From: Acidobacteriota bacterium
GTDB lineage: Bacteria > Acidobacteriota > Vicinamibacteria > Vicinamibacterales > UBA2999
Length of the DNA stretch: 64,000 bases
Assembly (NCBI GenBank): GCA_016871195.1
Contig: VFZN01000006.1
Coordinates: forward strand, 17,489-81,488
Direction of reading: 5' to 3'
Position numbers and translations under genes: made by a program. Below, piece by piece: positions 37,376-46,444 of this stretch. Below the pieces are notes generated by a model, which saw only the letters and a list, made by a program, of their open reading frames with translations, was not told where the DNA came from and made no database searches. Within the stretch, counting starts at the first letter, position 1. The number at the start of each line of letters is the position of its first letter.

Positions 37376-39382
37376 ATGCTCCCGATGCCGGCGTCTCAAC
37401 GGGTAATGGACGCGCTGACTGCCTGTCGGACCCGCACTCCGCGCGTGGCGAGAGCGCTGGTGATCGGAGCCCTCAGTCTCGCTGTGGCCACTGCGGTGCC
37501 GGTGGCTCACGCAGGTGCGCAGGGCACTGCGTCGCCGTCTGCAACTGTGCCACCTGCTCAGGCACCAGGCCAGGGCCTGCCACCGAACCCTCAACCTCCC
37601 GCCCCCCCTCAGCCTCAGGAGCCAGGCGGGCAACCCATCTTCAGGGCCGGCGTTGACCTCGTCCGTGTGGATGTCTCGGTGACCGGTCGGCGCGACGATC
37701 CGGTGGTCGACCTCACGGCAGACGATTTCATGGTCACCGAAGATGACGTGGCACAGAAGGTCGAGTCGGCGCAGTTCATCCGGCTGGACGGGCAGCGCGC
37801 GGTCGACAACGGCGAGTCACTCGAGATTCGGGGGCCCTCCCAGGGCCTTGCCGAGGCGGCCAAGGACGACGTTCGGCTCTATGCGATTTTTCTCGACGAC
37901 TACCACATCGATCGCATTCCCTCGATCGTTGGACCACTCAAGGATGCGCTCAAGGATTTCATCAATCAGCTACAACCCACCGATCTTGTCGTGCTGATGG
38001 AGCCGCTCACGACGCTTGACAGCCTGCGGTTCACGAGAGACAAGGCGCAACTCATGGCCGCCATCAACCAGTTTCAGGGCCGCCGTGGCGAACTCTTCCC
38101 CGTCAAGAGCGCCGTGGAAGAGGCGCAACTCACGCAGCGGAATGTCTTTGAGCTGAGGGCTGCCGTCACCCTGTCGGCCATGGAGGCACTGGCCACCAGG
38201 CTCGGGGGGCTGCGTGAGGGGCGCAAGTCCATCATCTTTGTTAGTCAGGGCCCGCCTGTCGGTATGCCGGGCAGTTTCAACTACCCGCGCCTCGATGCGG
38301 CGGTCGAGGCGGCGAATCGAGGAAACGTGACCGTGCATGTGCTCGATCCGCGGCCCCTCGGCATGGCTCCGTTCGGAGGTGCCGAGGTGCTGCGGCGGTT
38401 TGCGTCCGAGACAGGCGGCCGGTCGATCGTCAACACGAATGACCTCGAGGCGGGCCTCAAGGACGTTGTCGCCGATGCCAGCGCGTACTACCTGCTGGGA
38501 TACTCGCCCACCCGCCCCCGCAACGACGGGAAGTTTCACCGCATCAGTGTGAAGGTGCGTCGGTCGGGCGTGCGAGTGACCTCGCGTCGCGGCTACTGGG
38601 CACCGTCCGAAAAAGAGATGACCGCAGCGGCACCGCCTCCCGCGGATCCGCGACTGACCGGGGCACTGGCACAACTCATCGACCCTGACGAGGATCGGGC
38701 CGTCGTTCTCTGGGTTGGCACCGAATACCACAACCAGAATGAAGTGCTGACGCGCGTGACGTGGGACGCGACACTGCGCGGTCCTGACGCATCGGGAGCC
38801 CCGCCTGCGTCGGTCGAAGTTGAACCCATCACGCGGACCGGAGCCGCGCTGGCCCCTCTCCAGACGCTTGGCCCGAACGACACCTCGGCAACCGATCCTC
38901 CCGCTAGAATGGCTGAATTCCGGCTGCAGCCAGGGACACAGGCCCTGCGATTGACCGTGCGAGATGCTCAGGGCGCGACGATCGAGCGCTGGACACAGTC
39001 GCTGATCATTGCCAGGCCCGAATCCACCATCGTATTTCTCGGCACGCCGATGGTCTTCCGCACACGCACTGCCGCAGAGTTCCGGGCGCTGAGGACGCAG
39101 ACGGCACCCACGCCCTCGGCCGGGCGTCGGTTCCGGCGAACGGATCGACTGCGTGTGGACGTGCCTCTCGGGCCTGCCGATGTGACAGCAGAGACCGTGG
39201 TGCGCCTCACCAACAGTCAGGGACAGGTGCTCGCCACACTGCCGTCGACCAGAGACGGCGGTACCATTCGCATCGACCTGCCACTGTCGAGTCTTGCGCC
39301 CAGCACTTACACCATCCGTGTGGAAGCGCGGGTAGACGACACCTCAGCGGTGCAAGTGGTGGCGTTTACGGTGTCTCAGTAA
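37376..39382 (+). CDS. VWFA-related (acidobacterial type) secreted protein
   Basis: A 668-residue protein. The N-terminal basic stretch and hydrophobic segment (ARALVIGALSLAVATAVPVAHA in part) form a signal peptide, followed by a Pro/Gln-rich linker. The core has the pattern of the VWFA-related family abundant in Acidobacteriota: VDLVRVDVSVTG, a DFxVxED segment, IFLDDYH, IFVSQGP, VLDPRPLG and YYLLGYSP. The C-terminal third, rich in beta strands, has no recognised domain. Function of the family is unknown; binding of surface or matrix partners is a guess. Start: the ATG at 37376 gives the best signal peptide, with another at 37385. No paired gene is evident, and the downstream operon is convergent. 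Confidence 0.82.
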   Translation: MLPMPASQRVMDALTACRTRTPRVARALVIGALSLAVATAVPVAHAGAQGTASPSATVPPAQAPGQGLPPNPQPPAPPQPQEPGGQPIFRAGVDLVRVDVSVTGRRDDPVVDLTADDFMVTEDDVAQKVESAQFIRLDGQRAVDNGESLEIRGPSQGLAEAAKDDVRLYAIFLDDYHIDRIPSIVGPLKDALKDFINQLQPTDLVVLMEPLTTLDSLRFTRDKAQLMAAINQFQGRRGELFPVKSAVEEAQLTQRNVFELRAAVTLSAMEALATRLGGLREGRKSIIFVSQGPPVGMPGSFNYPRLDAAVEAANRGNVTVHVLDPRPLGMAPFGGAEVLRRFASETGGRSIVNTNDLEAGLKDVVADASAYYLLGYSPTRPRNDGKFHRISVKVRRSGVRVTSRRGYWAPSEKEMTAAAPPPADPRLTGALAQLIDPDEDRAVVLWVGTEYHNQNEVLTRVTWDATLRGPDASGAPPASVEVEPITRTGAALAPLQTLGPNDTSATDPPARMAEFRLQPGTQALRLTVRDAQGATIERWTQSLIIARPESTIVFLGTPMVFRTRTAAEFRALRTQTAPTPSAGRRFRRTDRLRVDVPLGPADVTAETVVRLTNSQGQVLATLPSTRDGGTIRIDLPLSSLAPSTYTIRVEARVDDTSAVQVVAFTVSQ

Positions 39383-39420
39383 GGTCGGGCCAGGGACCGT
39401 CACGAGCGGCGACGTCTCCG

Positions 39421-40725
39421 CTATTCGTAACGCAGGGCGTCGATGGGGTCCATGCGCGAAGCGCGCCAGGCCGGCAGCATGCCGAAGAACACGCCGACGA
39501 AGGCCGAGAATCCCAGCCCGAGCGCGAAGGACCACCACGGCAGTGACACGGGGAACCCTGACGCGAGATTCACGAGGAGTCCGATGGCGCTGCCTGCCAG
39601 CACGCCGATGATTCCACCAACACCAGTCAGCACCACCGCTTCAATCAGGAACTGCGTCAGGATTTCGACGTTGCGTGCGCCGATGGCCTTCCGAACCCCG
39701 ATTTCACGAGTGCGCTCGGTGACGGAAATCGTCATGATGGCCATGACGCCGATGCCCCCGACCATGAGGGCCACCGAGGAAATGACTACGAGTGCCAGAA
39801 GCACGGCCTGAGAGATCTGGTCCCAGACCTTGAGCACGGCATCCTGCGTGACCAGGTCGAAGTCATTGGGCTTGTCGAGCGTCAGCCCGTGGCGGATGCG
39901 CATGATGGTTTCCACCTCGCGCATGGCCTCGTCCCTCGAGACATCTTCCCTGGGCACTACGGCGATCATCACCGCCTGGCCTCCAAATGGCCCACGCCGG
40001 ACGCGTTCGTTGCCGAACTGCTTGCGGAAGGCGGTATAGGGAATGACGGCCATGTTGTCCTGGCCCATCGCAAAGCCGCCGGCGCTAGGGCGCTTGCCCA
40101 TGACGCCCACGACGGCATATTCGACGGCGCCGATGCGGATGCGCTTGCCCACAGGGTCAATACCGCGTCTGGCAAAGAGTGCCTCGTAGACATCGAAGCC
40201 AATGACGGCGACACGCCGCCGACGCTCGACTTCCTGTTCGGTGAACATGCGGCCGGCAAACATCTTGGCGAAGTTGACGTCGATGAAGCGGTCGCTGGTG
40301 CCCATGACGGCTGCCGGGCGGGTGCGTTCTCCGGCATAGAACAGCCGTTCGAAGGTCGGGCCGGGAGGCCCGGCCCCGAGCCATGTATCGACCAGGTCAA
40401 TCGTCGTGGAGTTGCGTTCGATGGCCTGGCCGTCCTCGATGGTGAGCGACGGTCGACGAATGAGATCGAGAAAGGATGCCCCGGCCGAGAAGCTGACGGC
40501 ACCGAAACGCTGGACGAAGATGGTGCGTGGGCCGAGGGCCGAAATGCTGTCGCGCAGCGAGGTGTCGAAACCGCGGATCAGCGACGTCATGCCGACGATC
40601 GAGGTGACCCCGATGACGACCCCCAGCACTGTGAGGGCTGACCGCATCTTGTTGGTCCGCAGGGTCTCGAAGGCCATGCGTGCCGTTTCGCGGAACAGGC
40701 CGAGATAGCGCTCGAACAGGGCCAT
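39421..40725 (-). CDS. MacB-type ABC transporter permease (FtsX domain)
   Basis: A 434-residue permease. One helix at about residues 28-50 (SALTVLGVVIGVTSIVGM), a periplasmic MacB-PCD-like domain, then three C-terminal helices of the FtsX domain with TERTREIGVRKAIGAR and the ending MDPIDALRYE. No ATP-binding domain is fused. It is the last gene of a minus-strand operon, one base after the second permease, and is probably its heterodimer partner. It is likely to drive periplasmic or outer-membrane release through the fusion protein encoded upstream. Confidence 0.9.
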   Translation of the reverse strand: MALFERYLGLFRETARMAFETLRTNKMRSALTVLGVVIGVTSIVGMTSLIRGFDTSLRDSISALGPRTIFVQRFGAVSFSAGASFLDLIRRPSLTIEDGQAIERNSTTIDLVDTWLGAGPPGPTFERLFYAGERTRPAAVMGTSDRFIDVNFAKMFAGRMFTEQEVERRRRVAVIGFDVYEALFARRGIDPVGKRIRIGAVEYAVVGVMGKRPSAGGFAMGQDNMAVIPYTAFRKQFGNERVRRGPFGGQAVMIAVVPREDVSRDEAMREVETIMRIRHGLTLDKPNDFDLVTQDAVLKVWDQISQAVLLALVVISSVALMVGGIGVMAIMTISVTERTREIGVRKAIGARNVEILTQFLIEAVVLTGVGGIIGVLAGSAIGLLVNLASGFPVSLPWWSFALGLGFSAFVGVFFGMLPAWRASRMDPIDALRYE

Positions 40726-40726
40726 G

Positions 40727-41950
40727 TTATTCGCGCCTCAGCGCTTCAATCGGGTCGAGCGACGCGGCTCGGCGCGCCGGATACCAGCCGAAGAACAGTC
40801 CCACGAGGGCGGTGACGACCACGCCCAGGACGATGGACCATGTCTCCACGGCAGCCGGCACTGGCGTGAGCGAGGCAATCAGCGTGGCGAGCGCCCACCC
40901 GAGCGCCACGCCCACCACACCGCCGGTCAGCGAGAGGGTCACCGACTCGGTGAGCACCTGCGACATGATGTCGAGCCGCCTAGCGCCCAGGGCCTTGCGG
41001 AGACCGATCTCGCGGGTGCGCTCGCTGACCACCATCAGCATGATGTTCATGATGACAATGCCGCCCACGACCAGCGACAGTCCCACGATGCCGACCAGCA
41101 GCACGGCGATGCCTGCGGTGGCCTGCCTGAAGATGTCGAGCACCGAGTCTGATGCGACGATCCCGAAGTTGTCGGGAGCGCCAGGCTTCAGGCGGCGTTC
41201 GACGCGGAGGGCCACGCGGGCTTCGTCCTTGGCGCGGTCGACCAGCGAAGCGTCTCTGGGCCGCACCATCAGCTGCAGCGACTGGCGCGCGCCGAACAGC
41301 TTCTGGTAGGAGCCCAGGGGAATGACGACGAATTCGTCGAGGGAACTGCCGAACGACGAACCTTTCTTGGCCGAGACGCCCACCACGCGGAAGGGGACGC
41401 CTGCCACACGCAGGGTCTTATCGAGAGGGTCTGCGGCGCCGAAGAGGCGGTCGGCCACCTGCCACCCTATTAGTGCCACCGGTCGATTACGCTGAATTTC
41501 CACGGGGCTGATCATGTGTCCGCGTTCGGCATCAAACGTCGTGAACTCGAGATACTGTTCCGTCACGCCCTGCACCTGAATCGACTCGAGTTCCTCAGTG
41601 CGGTAGGCGATGCTGGCGTTCTGCTGGGCCTGCGCCATGACCGCTGAGGCCGACAGCGAAAACCGTCGGATCGCTGTCGCATCGTCGAGGGTGACGTTGG
41701 GGTTGCTGCGCTGCCGTTCGAACTCATCCTCGTTCTGGGTGAACGCCGTGCGCTGCACCACGAAGGAGTCGGCGCCGAGGTCGGAGACAATCGCATCGGT
41801 GACCGCGCCGTTCACCCCGGTGATGAGAGCCACCACCGTGATGATCGACGAGACAGCGACGATGTTGCCGAGCAGCGTCAGCAGCGATCGCAGCTTGTTG
41901 GCCCAGATGGAGGCGAGGGCCAGTCGAACCGATTCGAGCAGGTGGGCCAT
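40727..41950 (-). CDS. MacB-type ABC transporter permease (FtsX domain)
   Basis: A 407-residue relative of the next gene. An N-terminal helix (SLLTLLGNIVAVSSIITVVAL in part), a periplasmic domain, then FtsX helices with SERTREIGLRKALGAR and the ending LDPIEALRRE. No nucleotide-binding domain. Seven bases separate it from the fusion-protein gene. The two permeases are similar enough to be an old duplication. Substrate not inferable. Confidence 0.9.
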   Translation of the reverse strand: MAHLLESVRLALASIWANKLRSLLTLLGNIVAVSSIITVVALITGVNGAVTDAIVSDLGADSFVVQRTAFTQNEDEFERQRSNPNVTLDDATAIRRFSLSASAVMAQAQQNASIAYRTEELESIQVQGVTEQYLEFTTFDAERGHMISPVEIQRNRPVALIGWQVADRLFGAADPLDKTLRVAGVPFRVVGVSAKKGSSFGSSLDEFVVIPLGSYQKLFGARQSLQLMVRPRDASLVDRAKDEARVALRVERRLKPGAPDNFGIVASDSVLDIFRQATAGIAVLLVGIVGLSLVVGGIVIMNIMLMVVSERTREIGLRKALGARRLDIMSQVLTESVTLSLTGGVVGVALGWALATLIASLTPVPAAVETWSIVLGVVVTALVGLFFGWYPARRAASLDPIEALRRE

Positions 41951-41957
41951 GTGATGA

Positions 41958-43349
41958 CTAGCTGCCGACGCGGACGGTCACGCCACGGCCGCCGTCTGTC
42001 TGGCCCGGCACCTGGGCCGTGGTGACCAGGTCGCCCTCATAGAGGCCACGCACCGATTCGAATGGCCCGGTGATGACTTGGTCGCCTTCTGCCAGGCCGT
42101 TCAGCACTTCCAGATAGCGTTCGCCGGCGATGCCCAGTTTGACGGCGACAAAGGCGGCTTTCCCATCGCGGATGAGAAACACGCCTTCGGTTTCCTGGCG
42201 CGTCTGGCCCGGCTGCAGTTCGGTGGACACGACGGGGGCAGGGGGCGTGGCCGAGGGGCGCCCAAAGCGGAACCCGGTCTGGGCAGGCCGCAGTTCAGGA
42301 ATGACTTTGCCATCGGTGCCGTAGAGCAGTTCGCGTACCGTGAGCGCCTGGATGGGCACCGAGAGGGCTGCAGTCCGGGAGGCCGTCGAAATTTCGGCCG
42401 TACAGGTGAATCCCGGACGCACGTCGGGAATCTGTTCGTCGAGCGTGATGGTGACTTTGAAATTGGTGGCGGTGCGTTGCGTGGCCGCTGCGGCCGTGGC
42501 TTGGATGGGGCTGTTACCGATCTCCGTCACGGTGCCCGTGAACACGCGGTCGGGCATGGCATCAATGGTGACCTTGGCCTTCTGGCCAAGCGTCACGAGC
42601 GGAATGTCCGTTTCGTCGACTTCGACCTCGGCCTCGATGACCGACATGTCGGCGACGGTCATGAGCACGGTGCCGGCGTTGTTCATGGTGCCGACGACGA
42701 CGTTTTCTCCTTCCTCGATATTGCGACGGGTGACAATGCCGTCGAAGGGCGCATCGAATCGCACCTGCGAGAGGGTGTGCCGGCTGCTCTGCAGCCCGGC
42801 TTCGGTCTGGCGCAGCTGGGTTTCGCGGTTCTTGATTTCCTGTTCGCGGGCCCGCAGGTCGCTCTCGCGGACCTCGACGTCGGCCTGGGCGCGTTCGAGG
42901 GCCTCACGCGTGGTGAGTCCGGAGGCGGACAGTTCCTGCTGGCGCTTGAGGGCCTGGCGTGCCAGTTCGAGATTGGCGCGCGCACTCTGCAGTCCCACAC
43001 GAGACTGTTCGAGGGCCGTGCGTGAACCTGCGACCGCGGCTTCGTCACGGCGGACCGCCGCTTCGGCCACCACGGCGTCGATCTGGAGGAGAAACTGCCC
43101 GGCCTTGACGCGGTCGCCTTCCTTGACGCCGAGGCGCGTCACGCGGCCCATCGACTGGGCACTGACGTTGACCACCTTCTGCGGCTCGATCTTGCCGGAG
43201 GCTGAGACCAGCGCCTCGAGGTCGCGTCGCTGGATGGTTTCAGCCGTGACCGTGGTGCCGGTCTGTCGACCCTTCGAAAAATATGCGGCGACCGCTCCGC
43301 CACTGGCCAGCAGCACGATGACCACCCAGAACCACTTGTTCCGCAGCAC
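41958..43349 (-). CDS. Efflux periplasmic adaptor (membrane-fusion protein, MacA/HlyD type)
   Basis: A 463-residue adaptor. N-terminal membrane anchor (WFWVVIVLLASGGAVAAYF), a biotinyl-lipoyl-like half motif (ASGKIEPQKVVNVSAQSMGRV in part), a long coiled coil at about residues 85-195 rich in Ala, Arg, Glu and Gln, and the second lipoyl half with FDAPFDGIVTRRNIEEGENV (in part). Beta-barrel and membrane-proximal domains follow. It links inner-membrane permeases to an outer-membrane channel; no TolC-like gene is in the window. Confidence 0.9.
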   Translation of the reverse strand: MLRNKWFWVVIVLLASGGAVAAYFSKGRQTGTTVTAETIQRRDLEALVSASGKIEPQKVVNVSAQSMGRVTRLGVKEGDRVKAGQFLLQIDAVVAEAAVRRDEAAVAGSRTALEQSRVGLQSARANLELARQALKRQQELSASGLTTREALERAQADVEVRESDLRAREQEIKNRETQLRQTEAGLQSSRHTLSQVRFDAPFDGIVTRRNIEEGENVVVGTMNNAGTVLMTVADMSVIEAEVEVDETDIPLVTLGQKAKVTIDAMPDRVFTGTVTEIGNSPIQATAAAATQRTATNFKVTITLDEQIPDVRPGFTCTAEISTASRTAALSVPIQALTVRELLYGTDGKVIPELRPAQTGFRFGRPSATPPAPVVSTELQPGQTRQETEGVFLIRDGKAAFVAVKLGIAGERYLEVLNGLAEGDQVITGPFESVRGLYEGDLVTTAQVPGQTDGGRGVTVRVGS

Positions 43350-43350
43350 G

Positions 43351-44037
43351 CTAAGACCCTCCTCGCATCACCATCACCACCGCCAGAACGGCGGCCACTC
43401 CCACGTAGAGGGCCAGCATCGGCCCTGCATACTGTCGTGCCGGCCGACCGGTGGCGGCGCTCAGCCCGAAGGCGAGCAGCGCACCCCACCAGAGGGCCAC
43501 CATGTCGATAGAGCCGAACAGGCGAGCCGGCAGGCTGCCGTCCTCGATGCCAGGCAGGACCGTCGCCAGATTGGTCATGTTAGTGACCGATTCGCGAAGG
43601 AACATGAGCGGTGTGATCACGGCCTGCTGGATGCCCAGGACCAGCGACGCCTGCACTGACACCGACAGGGCGGCGACCCACGGTAGCGTGGCCTGCTGGA
43701 ACCGTGCGGTCTGCGCCAGTCCGACCGCCACCAGCAGGGTCACCAGCGGCAGCAGCAGCAGGCGGGTGCCGGTCAGATAGCTGGTAAAGGGGGGCGTCTG
43801 TTGCAGCGTGGCGTATTGGGCGTCCGACACGCTGCCCACGAAGGCTTCGGTGATGCGCACGTGCTCATCGACGAGGGCCTGTCGTCCCACGGGCGTCGAC
43901 AGCAGCCAGGCGGCGGGAAGCAGCCACAGGGCCATCACGAACAGCCACGGCGTCGCGACTCTGGGGTGCGTCACGGCGGTGGCCATGGTGTGTCGGGGGC
44001 GGAAGAGCACGCCTGTCAGCAGGTGGAAGAGTGGCAT
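43351..44037 (-). CDS. YIP1-like integral membrane protein
   Basis: A 228-residue protein with about five hydrophobic helices. The N-terminal RPRHTM segment and spacing of helices resemble the Yip1-domain family of small bacterial membrane proteins, but similarity read by eye is modest. It is the first gene of the efflux operon, ending one base before the adaptor gene. Function is unknown; its position suggests an accessory role in the transporter. Confidence 0.6.
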   Translation of the reverse strand: MPLFHLLTGVLFRPRHTMATAVTHPRVATPWLFVMALWLLPAAWLLSTPVGRQALVDEHVRITEAFVGSVSDAQYATLQQTPPFTSYLTGTRLLLLPLVTLLVAVGLAQTARFQQATLPWVAALSVSVQASLVLGIQQAVITPLMFLRESVTNMTNLATVLPGIEDGSLPARLFGSIDMVALWWGALLAFGLSAATGRPARQYAGPMLALYVGVAAVLAVVMVMRGGS

Positions 44038-44158
44038 AAGACCCTACGCCTGTAAGACGAAGCCAGCGCGTGACGGGTTCCGTGGCGGGAACACCGCACG
44101 AAGACCGCTGCCCTCCCCCTGAAGTTCGGTGGAGGTTGTGCCGAGACGACGACGCAGC

Positions 44159-45364
44159 ATGGCAAAGGCGTCCAGTTCACCGATGCAGGCGAACCCACCG
44201 GAGGTGGCGGACAGCGGCGCGGCCGACCGTCTCGACATCACCTCGCACTCGACGGCAGTGACGGCTGTCGACCACATGCTCCAGCTGGCGCTGCGTCTCG
44301 GCGCAAGCGATGTGCACTGCGAGCCCGGCCCGGAGGGCCTGCGGGTGCGTTTCCGCATCGATGGCCGCCTGACCGCGGTGGGCACCCTGCCGCCAACCCT
44401 GCGCGACGGCGTTATCACGCGCCTCAAGGTGCTGGCACGACTCGACGTGGCAGAGCGGAGGCTGCCACAGGACGGTCGATTCACGGTGAGGCCTGACGGC
44501 AGTGGCGATGCCGCGTGTGACGTCCGCGCCTCGACGCTGCCCACGCTGCTTGGCGAGAAGGCCGTGCTTCGAGTGGTGGCTCGAACGTCACTGGTCCCCG
44601 ATTTCGAGGCACTCGGATTCGATGCGGTCAGTGCCAGTGCATTCCGTCAGCATCTGCAGCGCCCGTGGGGGCTGGTGCTGGTCACCGGTCCCACGGGCAG
44701 TGGCAAGACCAGTACGCTGTACGCCGCCCTGCACCTACTGGCCACGCCAGACCGGCACATCATCACCGTGGAAGATCCCGTCGAGCGTTCCCTCGCGGGT
44801 GTCACGCAGGTGGCTGTGCGCGACTCAATCGGCCTGGGGTTTGCCTCGGTGCTGCGCGCCAGTCTCCGACAGGACCCCGACATCATGCTGGTGGGTGAAA
44901 TCCGCGATGCGGAGACGGCAGCTGTCGCGATGCAGGCGGCCCTGACCGGGCACCTGGTGCTTGCCACCCTGCATACCACGGACGCCCCTGGTGCGCCGGC
45001 GCGGCTGCTGGACATGGGGGTGCCTCCTTTCCTCGTCGCCGGCTCGCTGTCTGTGGTGTGTGCCCAGCGGCTCGTGCGGCGCCGATGCCTGCAGTGCCCG
45101 CCGGGTCGCGACGTGCGGTGCGGGGCCTGTCGCAGCACGGGATACCGCGGCCGCACGGGGCTGTTCGAGGTGATGACGATGTCCGACGCCCTGCGCGCGC
45201 TGGTGATGCAGCGCGCCTCGGCTCAAGAGCTGCGGAGTCAGGCGCTCGCCGAGGGCATGGTCTCGCTGAGGCAGGCCGGCGTTCGGCGGGTCACCGACGG
45301 GGTGACGTCGATGGAAGAGGTGTGGCGGGAAACCGCCGATGACGGCGTGGTGCCCCATGCATGA
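44159..45364 (+). CDS. PilB/GspE-type assembly ATPase, short form
   Basis: A 401-residue ATPase. The second N-terminal domain is present (ASDVHCEPGPEGLRVRFRIDG in part), then Walker A GPTGSGKT (177-184), Asp box, Walker B DIMLVGEIRD, His box TGHLVLATLHTTDA and the zinc tetracysteine C310, C313, C321, C324, which marks extension ATPases rather than PilT. The usual first N-terminal domain (about 150 residues) is missing. Start: ATG 44159; GTG 44129 is an alternative and no good ribosome site decides between them. It overlaps pilT by eight bases and likely powers extension of the pilus. Confidence 0.87.
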   Translation: MAKASSSPMQANPPEVADSGAADRLDITSHSTAVTAVDHMLQLALRLGASDVHCEPGPEGLRVRFRIDGRLTAVGTLPPTLRDGVITRLKVLARLDVAERRLPQDGRFTVRPDGSGDAACDVRASTLPTLLGEKAVLRVVARTSLVPDFEALGFDAVSASAFRQHLQRPWGLVLVTGPTGSGKTSTLYAALHLLATPDRHIITVEDPVERSLAGVTQVAVRDSIGLGFASVLRASLRQDPDIMLVGEIRDAETAAVAMQAALTGHLVLATLHTTDAPGAPARLLDMGVPPFLVAGSLSVVCAQRLVRRRCLQCPPGRDVRCGACRSTGYRGRTGLFEVMTMSDALRALVMQRASAQELRSQALAEGMVSLRQAGVRRVTDGVTSMEEVWRETADDGVVPHA

Positions 45365-46442
45365 CCTGGTCGCGGCGGTCATGGCCGACGTTGTGGTGTC
45401 GGACGTGCACCTGCGGGTGGGCGAACCGATCTGGGTGCGTCGATGCGGTGTGATGCACGCGGTCGGGTCGGAGCGACTCGATGCGTCGGCACTCGATGCG
45501 GTGGCCGACTCCGTGCTCGATGCCTCGAGGAGGAGGCGCGTCGAGGCCGGGACCGACGTCGATGCGGCCTGGCCGATGCCGGGCAGCGACCGCTGGCGCG
45601 TGCATGCCTATCGCTCGGGCGGCCGACTGGCGCTGGCCCTGCGGCGCATCCCTTCGGTCGTGCCCACGCTGAGCGACCTCGGGCTTCCACAGAGCCTGGG
45701 TGACCTGGTGCAGCGGCCATCGGGGCTGGTGCTGGTAACCGGTCCCACTGGCAGCGGAAAGACGTCGACCATGGCCGCCCTGATCGACTGTCTCAACCGG
45801 CAACGCCCCTGTCATGTGCTGACCGTCGAAGACCCCGTCGAGTATGTGCACGCATCGCGTGTGGCCCTTGTGACACAACGGGAGCTCGACCGCGACATCG
45901 ACACGATGGCCGGGGCGCTGCGGTCTGCCGTCCGCGCCGACCCTGACGTGGTGCTGGTCGGGGAACTGCGCGATGAGTCCACGGTCGATGCGGCGCTGCA
46001 ACTGGCCGAGACCGGACACCTGACGTTGGCTACGCTGCACACGCGGTCGGCCGTGGCGACCCTCCACCGCGTGGTCGATCTGGTGGCGCCGTCGAGGCAG
46101 GGCCATGTGCGAACGCAGCTGGCGATGGTGCTGGCGGGTGTCGTAGCGCAGCGGCTGCTGCCGTCGGCCTCCGGTGAGGCACGCGTGGTCGCGGTCGAGG
46201 TGATGCGGGCGACGCCGCCCATCCGTCACTTGCTTCGGGACGGCAAGGTGCATCAGCTGCCAGCGGCGATACAAGCGGCGGGCCGTGAAGGCGGCAGCTG
46301 GTTGCTCAATCAGTCGCTGGCCTCACTGGTCGCCAGCGGTCGCGTGCGCGCCCGTGACGCGCTGGCGGCGACAGACGACGAAGACGATCTCAGGCAATGG
46401 ATAGCCCGCGCCTCGCGGGCCACCTGCGGTGACAGGAGTTAA
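45357..46442 (+). CDS. pilT: Twitching motility/retraction ATPase PilT
   Basis: A 361-residue ATPase. SDVHLRVGEPIWVRR at the N-terminus, Walker A GPTGSGKT (129-136), VEDPVE, Walker B DVVLVGELRD, and the PilT-type TGHLTLATLHT and VRTQLAMVLAGVVAQRLLP. There are no zinc cysteines, unlike the neighbour, which supports PilT over PilB. It depolymerises type IV pili. The C-terminal part is less conserved than usual. The start overlaps the preceding ATPase gene by eight bases; a frame start at 45339 would add six residues. Confidence 0.88.
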   Translation: MHDLVAAVMADVVVSDVHLRVGEPIWVRRCGVMHAVGSERLDASALDAVADSVLDASRRRRVEAGTDVDAAWPMPGSDRWRVHAYRSGGRLALALRRIPSVVPTLSDLGLPQSLGDLVQRPSGLVLVTGPTGSGKTSTMAALIDCLNRQRPCHVLTVEDPVEYVHASRVALVTQRELDRDIDTMAGALRSAVRADPDVVLVGELRDESTVDAALQLAETGHLTLATLHTRSAVATLHRVVDLVAPSRQGHVRTQLAMVLAGVVAQRLLPSASGEARVVAVEVMRATPPIRHLLRDGKVHQLPAAIQAAGREGGSWLLNQSLASLVASGRVRARDALAATDDEDDLRQWIARASRATCGDRS

Positions 46443-46444
46443 GA

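Noticed and set aside
42340..43659. Plus-strand frame of 439 codons opposite the membrane-fusion protein
   Set aside because: Ser/Arg-rich shadow; the minus-strand adaptor and its operon context are clear.
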